Shown here one piece after another: positions 26,458 through 33,615 of a DNA stretch of 64,000 nt. A program made the position numbers and the translations under genes. The stretch spans positions 62,001-126,000 of the forward strand of contig DBPT01000007.1 of NCBI GenBank assembly GCA_002304925.1, read 5' to 3'. The DNA is from Prolixibacteraceae bacterium UBA1413 (GTDB lineage: Bacteria > Bacteroidota > Bacteroidia > Bacteroidales > Prolixibacteraceae). How positions within the stretch are numbered: position 1 is the first letter of the stretch; each line of letters begins with the position of its first letter. Under the pieces are notes generated by a model. That model did not search any database. It was not told the origin of the DNA and was given only the letters and a program-made list of their open reading frames with translations.

Positions 26458-26507
26458 AGATAAAATGTCGTAACTATTATTCGGATAACCAAAACCATCA
26501 CCGGTTT

Positions 26508-26540
26508 TTTGGTGTGCCTCACAGTTATTCCCTATATTTG
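26508..26540 (+). promoter_or_regulatory. Bacteroidota promoter before repeat-protein gene
   Basis: TTTG at 26508-26511, 21 bases, then TATATTTG at 26533-26540 match the -33/-7 pair of Bacteroidota. The gene starts at 26589, giving a leader of roughly 45 bases. Confidence 0.65.
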
Positions 26541-26588
26541 TAATGAATGCACAATGAATTATTTATGTCAAAACAAATCTGAAACAAT

Positions 26589-27917
26589 ATGAGACGCAAG
26601 TTATACTGTTTTCTGGTTTTTATCCTGCTGTTTTCGGTGCAGGGATTTGGCCAGACCTGGTCGGCCAATCTGGTGACCGGCAAGTTGTCAGTGGGGTTGG
26701 CCAAATATCTGAAGATGGATATCTATAATGACACTATTTACATCGCCTTTGCCGATGGTGGCAACGGGGATAAGGCCACGGTGATGAAGTACACAGGGTC
26801 GGGATGGGTGCATGTGGGTCTGCCGGGTTTTACGGAAGGTGAGGCTACGGCGCTGCAGTTCAGGGTCAGTGGGGGAATACCATGGGTGGCCTATTCCGAC
26901 GGGGCTCACGGGGACCGGGTGTCGGTGATGCGTTACAACGGGAGTGGCTGGGTGTATGTCGGTTCGCCGGGGTTTTCGAAATATATGGTCTCGTCTGTGG
27001 CTCTGGCGGTGGAAGAAAATACGGCCTGGGTGGCTTACAGCGATGCGGAGTTTAGTGATAAGGCGACGGTGGTTAAAGAGAGTGGCGGGGGATGGACGAC
27101 TGTGGGCGCTCCGGGGTTCACCCCAGGCATGTCGCAGGTTTACTCCCTGGCGGTGAGCGGCTCCACACCCTGGCTGGCCTTCCGCGATTATGCCAACAAT
27201 TACCGGGCTTCAGTGATGAAATACGATGGTTCGGCATGGGTGTTTGCAGGCACCCCTGGATTCACACCTTCCACCCACGATTCCGGCAACCGCTGCCTGA
27301 TTGTCGATGGTGGTACCGCCTGGCTGGCAGCCCGCGGCACCGATGCCAAAGCTACCGTCTACCGCTTTTCGGGGAGCGAATGGACGGCCACAGGACAGGG
27401 GGCCTTGTCAAAAGAGACCGGTTTCGGAATGGTGCTGGGCATGGACCCCACCGGAATCCTGCATGTCGCCTTCGGCGATGGTAAAACCGGCGGTAAACTG
27501 TCGGTGATGCGGTACGAAGAGGGAAGCTGGGTGTCGATGGGTGACCGCTTCTCAAGCAGCAACGCCAGCGGCCTCAGTCTGGCCTTTAAAAAGGATGGCA
27601 GCCCTGTAGTAGCCTACAACGCTATCATCGTGCAGCAATACATGGGGACCACCTTCCTTCCGGAGGTAAAAGAAAATAATCAACTGACTTTTTATCCTAA
27701 TCCCGGCAATGGCACTGTTTCGGTCCGATGGCCGTCGGATTTCACCCCCGAAGGGATACTGGAGATCTGGACGGTAGGCGGCCAGTTGGTGAGGAAACAA
27801 GACATTAGTAGAGATACCTGTCCCGTAATCGTTACGGAGGGACTTCCTGCGGGGATTTACATGGTCAGGGCCATGGACCGCTCCCGTTCGGCTATGGGCA
27901 AGGTGATGGTCAGGTGA
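26589..27917 (+). CDS. T9SS-exported beta-propeller-like repeat protein, unknown function
   Basis: A 442-residue secreted protein of unknown role. Signal peptide ends near residue 21 (GFGQ). Residues 25-350 consist of about six degenerate repeats of 50-57 residues, each ending in a block like VSVMRYNGSGWVYVGSPGFS and each containing a strand like PWVAYSDG. That spacing and the Trp-Val/Gly-rich strands suggest a beta-propeller. From about residue 360 (LTFYPNPGNG) to the end is a type A T9SS sorting domain. No catalytic motif is visible, so adhesion or glycan binding is a guess. It has its own promoter and no operon partner. Confidence 0.75.
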   Translation: MRRKLYCFLVFILLFSVQGFGQTWSANLVTGKLSVGLAKYLKMDIYNDTIYIAFADGGNGDKATVMKYTGSGWVHVGLPGFTEGEATALQFRVSGGIPWVAYSDGAHGDRVSVMRYNGSGWVYVGSPGFSKYMVSSVALAVEENTAWVAYSDAEFSDKATVVKESGGGWTTVGAPGFTPGMSQVYSLAVSGSTPWLAFRDYANNYRASVMKYDGSAWVFAGTPGFTPSTHDSGNRCLIVDGGTAWLAARGTDAKATVYRFSGSEWTATGQGALSKETGFGMVLGMDPTGILHVAFGDGKTGGKLSVMRYEEGSWVSMGDRFSSSNASGLSLAFKKDGSPVVAYNAIIVQQYMGTTFLPEVKENNQLTFYPNPGNGTVSVRWPSDFTPEGILEIWTVGGQLVRKQDISRDTCPVIVTEGLPAGIYMVRAMDRSRSAMGKVMVR

Positions 27918-27984
27918 CGCTGCGTGATCATGTGCCGGATCTTTTCTGGTTTAGTTTATGTTTCCACCACAAAAACCAATTCCT

Positions 27985-29631
27985 ATGAAGAAAATTAATT
28001 CCGCTCTTCTGCTCCTGCTGGCTTCCGTGTTGTTCCCCCTTCCGAGGGGGTTTAGCTGTACGATCATTGCCGCCGGCAAAAAAGCCACCGCCGACGGTTC
28101 GGTGATCATTTCCCATACCGATGCCGGTCCCGATTCACGGATTTATTATGTTCCGGGCAAGACTTTCAGACAGGGCGATCTGGCCCCTGTTTACTGGGGG
28201 ATTCAGGATGCCGGCCGTTCCCTGGAAGATGATGGCGAGGTGCTGGGCTCCATTCCGCAGGTGAGAAAGACCTACGGATATTTCCATTCGGCCTATTCCC
28301 ACATGAACGAAGTGCAGCTGGGGATTGCCGAGAGCACTACGGCGCAGCGGCCCGAGCTGGTGTGCACCCGCGAGGAGGGGAAGCAAATCATGACCATCGA
28401 GCAGGCAATGATCTTTGCCCTTCAGCGGTACGACAACGCCCGGGAAGCAGTCCAGTTCATTGGCGACCTGATGATCCGTTATGGCTTTTTGCCTTCGAGC
28501 GGGGATGGTTCCGAGACGCTGGTGATCGCCGATACAGAAGAGGCATGGGTGTTTGAGGTCTTCGGAGTGGGCAACGGCTGGACACCGGAGAGTGGCAAGC
28601 CCGGGGCCATCTGGGCGGCACAACGGATCCCTGACGAGCAGGCAACGATGGTCCCCAACTGGAGCATCATCAAGGAGATCGACGCCACCGACCGGGAGCG
28701 GTTTATGGTGTCGGACAACTACAGGCAGGAGGCGATCGACCGGGGCTGGTACGATCCGGCTTCGGGGAAGCCCTTCATCTGGCAGGAAGCTTACGCCCCC
28801 CTGCCCGAGGAGTACGCCACCAGCCGATTTTGGCTCTTCTACACCACTTTCATGCCTAACCTGCGGGAGTGGCCCAATCGGAAGCTCGACCCCGCCAACC
28901 CCTTCAAAGGAATGGAACCTTATTTTCAGGTGGTGGAGCCTCTTTCCATCTATCCCTTTGCGGCTGTTCCGGAGAAAAAAATCTCGGTGCAAGATGTCAT
29001 CGCCTTCCAGCGGTCGACCTTCGAGGGGACCATCTACGACATGACCTCCTATCCCGAGTGGCTGGTACCCGACGGGAAGGGAGGTTATGTGAAGAGTCCG
29101 CTGGCTACGCCTTTCCCCGGAAGCGAAATGCGGAAGCTCATCAAACAGACTTACCGCCGGCCGGTGGCACGCCACCGGGGCCATTACGGAATGGTGATGC
29201 AGTTGCGCGGCGAGTTGCCCGATGCCATCGGCGGAGTCTATTGGGTCTACCTCGACAATCCCTACTTCAGTCCGTATGTGCCCATTTACGCCGGAAATCT
29301 TTCCGTGGCGGAGACCTATAATATCTATGACCCTGAGAAATACGACGAGCGCTCGGCGCGGTGGGCCATTGATTTCGTGGACAACCTGGCCAACCTGCAG
29401 TTCCGTGATGTGGCCGCCGACGTGCGGGCGGTGAGGGACCCCTTCGAGGCGGAAATGTTTGCCACACAGGCAAAGCTTGAGGCAGAAGCCCTGGCGATGT
29501 ATAAGAAGGATCCGGCAGCAGCCCGGAAGTTCCTGACTGGTTATTCAGACGGAAAGATGAACCGGGTGACGGAGATGTTTCTGGAGCTGCGCAACCAGGT
29601 CATCACCAAGTACACCAATAACCGGGAGTAA
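27985..29631 (+). CDS. C69 family (U34) dipeptidase, exported
   Basis: An Ntn-hydrolase of 548 residues. The signal peptide ends so that Cys25 becomes the mature N-terminus (GFSCTIIAAGKKATADGS); this Cys is the expected nucleophile of family C69. Also typical are HSAYSHMNEVQLGIAEST and VFEVFGVGNGWTPESGKPG. Family members cleave dipeptides with broad specificity. ATG 27985 is chosen over an in-frame ATG 27 bases upstream because the signal peptide starts there with MKK. The gene follows the repeat protein by 67 bases. Export to the periplasm would make it a scavenging dipeptidase. Confidence 0.92.
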   Translation: MKKINSALLLLLASVLFPLPRGFSCTIIAAGKKATADGSVIISHTDAGPDSRIYYVPGKTFRQGDLAPVYWGIQDAGRSLEDDGEVLGSIPQVRKTYGYFHSAYSHMNEVQLGIAESTTAQRPELVCTREEGKQIMTIEQAMIFALQRYDNAREAVQFIGDLMIRYGFLPSSGDGSETLVIADTEEAWVFEVFGVGNGWTPESGKPGAIWAAQRIPDEQATMVPNWSIIKEIDATDRERFMVSDNYRQEAIDRGWYDPASGKPFIWQEAYAPLPEEYATSRFWLFYTTFMPNLREWPNRKLDPANPFKGMEPYFQVVEPLSIYPFAAVPEKKISVQDVIAFQRSTFEGTIYDMTSYPEWLVPDGKGGYVKSPLATPFPGSEMRKLIKQTYRRPVARHRGHYGMVMQLRGELPDAIGGVYWVYLDNPYFSPYVPIYAGNLSVAETYNIYDPEKYDERSARWAIDFVDNLANLQFRDVAADVRAVRDPFEAEMFATQAKLEAEALAMYKKDPAAARKFLTGYSDGKMNRVTEMFLELRNQVITKYTNNRE

Positions 29632-29838
29632 GTGCTTTAATTCATAATTTTCCGTTGTTGGTACTGAAGGCTTGGCAAAGTAGGCTTTATGGGTTTCATT
29701 TTTTATGAAAAATAATTACAGAAACTGACCAGAGTATTGCACAATTTGGTCAGGTCATTTCAAATGTACGGAAAAAGGGAAGTATTGTCCTGAAAATTCG
29801 CTATATTCGGACCTGGCAAATCTGATTAAATTAGACCT

Positions 29839-30570
29839 ATGAAACTTTTATCAAAACCGAACCCTGTCGCAGCCTTTGCGGTTGCTATTTTTCTGATGTC
29901 TTTCATCCTTTCCGGATGCAATGTTCCGCGTGAACAGCAGCCCATTTCTCTTTTCAACGGTACCGACCTCACCGGTTGGCACATGGATGTGCCGGCGATG
30001 GATCAGAATCCTGATACCACCCAGCCATTCGTCGTGCGCGATTCGATGCTGGTCAGTCTGGGCACCCCGGGCGGACACCTGATCACCGATTCCGTCTTCA
30101 GCAATTACCGTCTGGAAGTGGAATACCGTTTTGCCGCTGTTCCCGGCAATTGCGGGGTGCTGGTGCACGCTTCGACACCACGGGCCCTGTATGGCATGTT
30201 CCCCCGGTCCCTGGAAGTGCAGATGATGCATGAGAATGCCGGTGATTTCTGGTGCATCGCTGAAGACATCACAGTCCCCGATATGGAAGCCCGCCGAGGC
30301 CCCAAAGAGAGTTGGGGTGTTGACGGAAATAAGAACCGCCGTATCGTGAACCTCACTGATGGTTCAGAAAAACCCGCGGGTGAATGGAACAACATGGTCA
30401 TTGAGTGCGTCGCCGACACCATCAGGGTGTGGGTGAATGACCAACTGGTCAACCTCGGCTACAACTGCACCGCCACCCGGGGACAGATCGCCCTCCAGGC
30501 CGAAGGCTCCGAAGTGGAGTTCCGGAAGCTGGAGCTTACTCCCCTTGCTGAAATCAAAGGGGATAAGTAA
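29839..30570 (+). CDS. DUF1080 / 3-keto-disaccharide hydrolase-like lipoprotein
   Basis: Lipoprotein of 243 residues with lipobox Cys27 (FILSGC). The rest is one concanavalin-like domain of the PF06439 family: it starts with the diagnostic ISLFNGTDLTGW, continues with NYRLEVEYRF and GNCGVLVH, and ends with GQIALQAEGSEVEFRKLEL. Members of this family hydrolyse 3-keto-glycosides made by Gfo/Idh-type dehydrogenases; others have no known function. No dehydrogenase partner is in the window, so the pathway is unproven here. A weak -7-like TATATTCG lies at 29802. Confidence 0.87.
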   Translation: MKLLSKPNPVAAFAVAIFLMSFILSGCNVPREQQPISLFNGTDLTGWHMDVPAMDQNPDTTQPFVVRDSMLVSLGTPGGHLITDSVFSNYRLEVEYRFAAVPGNCGVLVHASTPRALYGMFPRSLEVQMMHENAGDFWCIAEDITVPDMEARRGPKESWGVDGNKNRRIVNLTDGSEKPAGEWNNMVIECVADTIRVWVNDQLVNLGYNCTATRGQIALQAEGSEVEFRKLELTPLAEIKGDK

Positions 30571-30612
30571 CCGCATAATACTCCTTTTACCGGGGAATTA
30601 TGTAGCTCTGGT

Positions 30613-30659
30613 GCCTGTCAAACGTATGCCGGTATGCCGGAATACGTTCCCGGACAGGC
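30613..30659. other. Long stem-loop between convergent genes
   Basis: The outer arms GCCTGTC (30613-30619) and GACAGGC (30653-30659) enclose a second stem of 12 positions with one mismatch (30621-30632 with 37-48 of the same line) and a 4-base loop. It lies between the convergent DUF1080 and fusion genes. No T-tract follows on either strand, but position and strength suggest a bidirectional transcription end or mRNA 3' structure. Confidence 0.6.
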
Positions 30660-30663
30660 GCCG

Positions 30664-31248
30664 CTACTCTGTCTTTTTTACCAGTTCTACCTTGTCAGCC
30701 TCTACTTCGGTTCCTTCCAGCAGGTCGAAGTCGACCTCCCCGGTGATCAACAACTCGGTTTTTTCGTTGAAAGGCGTGGCCGGTAAATTCTTCTTCTCAA
30801 TCTCCACCCTGATCTCACCGGTGGAATCTTTGAAATGGTAGGTGTCGCTATTGTGTTGCTTCACAATGTATCCTTTCAGAGTCACCACCTCATCCGATTT
30901 ATCGAGCTTCGCTGCGTTCTCGAGGATCTCTTTCACGGTGTACACCTTGCCTGTGGAACCCGGACCGGTATACTGCCCGCGTGAAATGCCCGGAATCATT
31001 AACAACAGCGCCGACACCACGATAATCCCCGTCTCCCCACCCAACCGCTTCACTTCCCTGATGATCTCCAATCCTGATCCCCCTGGAAGGTTGATGTCGA
31101 CGATGATAAGATCGTACCTGTACAGGTGAATCTTCTCCTCCGCCGTGCCAAAATCCGCGGCCCGCTCACATAAAAACTTCTCCGCCTCGAGCGCCTCCAC
31201 GATCGCCGACAATAACGCAGGATGATCTTCTACCACCAGTATCTTCAT
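30664..31248 (-). CDS. Chimeric protein: truncated receiver domain fused to YgiW-type OB-fold
   Basis: A 194-residue chimera. Residues 1-80 are the start of an OmpR-like receiver: MKILVVEDHP with acidic Glu7-Asp8, phospho-site Asp51 in DLIIVDINLPGGSG and the beta-4 strand GIIVVSA with switch Ser79. Helix 4, strand 5 with the conserved Lys, helix 5 and the whole DNA-binding domain are missing. From residue 81 the sequence changes without a frame break to LLLMIPGISRGQYTG. This looks like the tail of a Sec signal peptide, followed by a complete bacterial OB-fold of the YgiW/YdeI family (VTLKGYIVKQHNSDTYHFKD, LLITGEVD). It looks like a deletion joining a regulator gene to a nearby ygiW-like gene, as in ygiW-qseBC clusters. 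The product would lack an N-terminal signal. ATG 31248 suits the receiver start. Confidence 0.82.
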   Translation of the reverse strand: MKILVVEDHPALLSAIVEALEAEKFLCERAADFGTAEEKIHLYRYDLIIVDINLPGGSGLEIIREVKRLGGETGIIVVSALLLMIPGISRGQYTGPGSTGKVYTVKEILENAAKLDKSDEVVTLKGYIVKQHNSDTYHFKDSTGEIRVEIEKKNLPATPFNEKTELLITGEVDFDLLEGTEVEADKVELVKKTE

Positions 31249-31263
31249 AATCGGACATTTGCA

Positions 31264-31271
31264 CAAAGGTA
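31264..31271 (-). promoter_or_regulatory. Bacteroidota -7 box TACCTTTG before chimeric gene
   Basis: On the minus strand TACCTTTG matches TAnnTTTG exactly, 15 bases before ATG 31248. This would give a short leader and supports the shorter start. It suggests the chimera keeps the promoter of the former response regulator. No clear -33 element. Confidence 0.55.
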
Positions 31272-31536
31272 GTCTTCAATTTGGGAGAAAATCGGGATTT
31301 TTTACATTATCCCTCCGGAATGAAACGCTGATACCTTAATTGTAACTCCCCGCGGCAGCGCCGACGGGCATTTCGCCCGCCGGAATTTAGCCCCGGCCTG
31401 ATCACATAGCAGAATTGAGAACCATAATCCTGCTGCCTTCTCTGACGAATTTTCTATCTTGCGGCTTTCCCGGAATGCCGCTCCTGATGCAGGCGGAAAA
31501 TCCGGTGTTTTAGCTTGCAATTCCCTGTGATGTAGT

Positions 31537-32157
31537 ATGAGTGGTAATAGTCGTCAATTGGAAACCCAATGGGTAAGAAACCTAAAAAAAGGGGATTCCC
31601 TGGCTTTTGAGGAGCTTTTTCATATCTACGGAAAGCGGCTTTACCATTTCTCCCTCGGATACCTTAAGTCAAAACCTGATGCCGAAGAGATTGTCCAGGA
31701 GGTCTTCCTCAGGATCTGGCACCTCCGCACGTCCCTCGACCCCGGGTTTTCCTTCAATGCCTATCTTTTTAAGATTGCCTATCGCCTGATCATGGAGAAG
31801 TTCCGGAAGCTCACTCTCGAACGCCGTTACCTCGCCGATATCTCAGCAGAAGTGGTTACCTTTACCGATGAGCTGAATGATCGTACTGACTACCACTCTT
31901 TGCTCGAGCTCGTACAAAGGTTAATCAACCGGTTGCCGCCGCGACAGAAAGAGGTCCTCCTTATGCGCCGCTCAGGGGGAATGGCCGTAGCCGACATCGC
32001 TGAAAATCTGGGCATCTCTCCGAAAACCGTAGAACACCACCTCACCGAAGCTCTGAAAAATATCAAAGCGTGGATGAATAGAGACCAGGTAGCCTCCATG
32101 CTCTTCTTCTACCTCTTTCTCAGGGAACTGCCTTTCGTTGGCAAAGGCAGTTCTTGA
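31537..32157 (+). CDS. ECF-type RNA polymerase sigma factor
   Basis: Sigma-70 family member of 206 residues with only regions 2 and 4. Region 2 contains AFEELFHIYGKRLYHFSLGY and the core-binding DAEEIVQEVFLRIW. Region 4 has LPPRQKEVLLMRRSGGMAVADIAENLGISPKTVEHHL, a helix-turn-helix for the -35 element. The pattern is that of the large Bacteroidota ECF group paired with FecR-like anti-sigma factors and TonB receptors that carry an STN domain, exactly the genes that follow. It should switch on the SusCD genes downstream when their glycan is bound. Confidence 0.95.
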   Translation: MSGNSRQLETQWVRNLKKGDSLAFEELFHIYGKRLYHFSLGYLKSKPDAEEIVQEVFLRIWHLRTSLDPGFSFNAYLFKIAYRLIMEKFRKLTLERRYLADISAEVVTFTDELNDRTDYHSLLELVQRLINRLPPRQKEVLLMRRSGGMAVADIAENLGISPKTVEHHLTEALKNIKAWMNRDQVASMLFFYLFLRELPFVGKGSS

Positions 32158-32480
32158 AGTTTTTCGGAAGTATGGTTCCCCTTTCAGGTAAAATCCTTTG
32201 ATTCGGGGGCGACTGCCTGGAACAGCTGCTCGGTATGTCAGCCATAACAGAAATATGCGACAATCTGGGTGGATTTACTTGAAACCACATGATTTTTCTT
32301 TTTTTTTCATTTCCGACTAAGGGATTTGCCTCCTTCGTCCCTATATATAATACAGACAAACCTAATATACTTTGTTCTATGATGCCGAACCTTCTTTTTT
32401 GCGTTTCCGAAAACGCATCCACCCTTGCGGGCAACCTGCCTGACGCTCCTTTATATCATGCATTACCCGGTTTATAATTC
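32158..32480. other. Gap between sigma and anti-sigma genes
   Basis: These 323 bases hold no gene that I can support. An AT-rich part at about 32283-32385 (ATATATAATACAG, then TATACTTTG with one base too many between TA and TTTG) may hold a promoter for fecR and susCD. Confidence 0.4.
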
Positions 32481-33527
32481 ATGGAACAGGCTGATCACCC
32501 GTTGAAAAGGTACTTCCGGGGAAAATTTTCCCGGAAGGACTACCTCGCTGTCATGGACCTGGTATCAGATCCTGCCCGCGAAGCTGAGCTCAGGCAACTG
32601 ATGGCCACCCACTGGCCGGAAATGGGTGGGGAGGCCCTTCCCGATGCCAGCCTCGACCTTGTCCTCTCCCGGATTCAGCACAAAATCATGATCGGCGAAC
32701 TACAGACCAGGAAGAAATTCAGGTTTCTTGCTACCCTTCAGCGCGTTGCCGCCATTCTATTCCTTCCCTTTCTGCTGGGCTCGCTGTCCTGGTTTTATTA
32801 TTCCAGGGACCGGTCCCTGCCTTCCGCAGGTTTTGCCGAAATCGAATGCCCCGAAGGGGCGCGCACTCGCTTTACCCTTTCCGATGGCACCACCGGCCAC
32901 CTCAACAGCGGGTCCTCCCTCCGGTACGGACTTGACTTTGCCAAAAACCGCACGGTCACCCTCTCAGGCGAGGCTTTCTTCCTGGTAAGAGAGGATAAAA
33001 AAAACCCTTTCATGGTAAACACGCCGCACCTCTCCATTCTGGTTACCGGCACTGCCTTTAACGTCATCTCCTATCCCGGGGAAACCTGCGAAGAGGTGAT
33101 CCTTCAGTCAGGAACCCTCGAAGTCAGCAACCCTGCCGGAACCCGCATCACCTCCCTACAAGCCAACCAGAAACTTAAAATGAATCTCAACGACCGATCC
33201 TTTACCCGCAGCGAAGTCATAGCCTCCCAGTATACAGGCTGGACCGAAGGAAAACTGGTTTTCCGGAACGAGGACATGGGTCAGGTCGCCCAACGCCTCA
33301 GCCGGTGGTACAACGCCGATATCCTCATCGCCGACCGCAGGCTCCTTGACTATACCTTCTATGCCACCTTCCGGGACGAACAACTCGACGAGGTCCTAAA
33401 ACTGCTGGCGATCACCACTCCCATCCTTTTTGTGGAGGAGAAACGTCTTCCTCTCAGCGATGGTACCTTCCCGAAGCGGAAAATCATCCTCCGCCTTAAC
33501 CCGGCCAAAGTGAAGGCATTTAAATAA
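32481..33527 (+). CDS. FecR-like anti-sigma factor
   Basis: Single-pass inner-membrane protein of 348 residues. The cytoplasmic N-terminal part (about 1-80) would hold the sigma factor. One transmembrane helix lies at about 90-108 (VAAILFLPFLLGSLSWFYY). The periplasmic FecR domain follows, with GFAEIECPEGARTRFTLSDG and LNSGSSLRYG. A C-terminal DUF4974 domain (about 255-345) contains LVFRNEDMGQVAQRLSRWY, which receives the signal from the STN domain of the SusC partner. Its partners stand on both sides: sigma factor upstream, STN-SusC 88 bases downstream. Confidence 0.95.
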   Translation: MEQADHPLKRYFRGKFSRKDYLAVMDLVSDPAREAELRQLMATHWPEMGGEALPDASLDLVLSRIQHKIMIGELQTRKKFRFLATLQRVAAILFLPFLLGSLSWFYYSRDRSLPSAGFAEIECPEGARTRFTLSDGTTGHLNSGSSLRYGLDFAKNRTVTLSGEAFFLVREDKKNPFMVNTPHLSILVTGTAFNVISYPGETCEEVILQSGTLEVSNPAGTRITSLQANQKLKMNLNDRSFTRSEVIASQYTGWTEGKLVFRNEDMGQVAQRLSRWYNADILIADRRLLDYTFYATFRDEQLDEVLKLLAITTPILFVEEKRLPLSDGTFPKRKIILRLNPAKVKAFK

Positions 33528-33531
33528 AAAA

Positions 33532-33559
33532 ACAGGAGAGTGGTGCAACACCCTCCTGT
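33532..33559 (+). promoter_or_regulatory. Stem-loop in leader between fecR and susC
   Basis: ACAGGAG (33532-33538) pairs with CTCCTGT (33553-33559), with a further GTG/CAC pair inside. It starts five bases after the fecR stop. On the plus strand no T-run follows, so it is more likely an mRNA-processing or attenuation structure than a terminator; on the minus strand a T-tract follows, but no gene there needs ending. Confidence 0.5.
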
Positions 33560-33615
33560 CGAACATAAGCAGCTACTTTAACGATATTGTTTTAACTACT
33601 TAATGCTTTAAATGT

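Noticed and set aside
32289..32477. Frame of 62 codons between sigma and fecR genes
   Set aside because: Hydrophobic start but no conserved pattern, and it runs through the AT-rich promoter-like sequence.
33532..33559. Stem-loop read as an intrinsic terminator for the minus strand
   Set aside because: No minus-strand gene lies upstream of it, so it is listed as a leader structure of the plus-strand unit instead.
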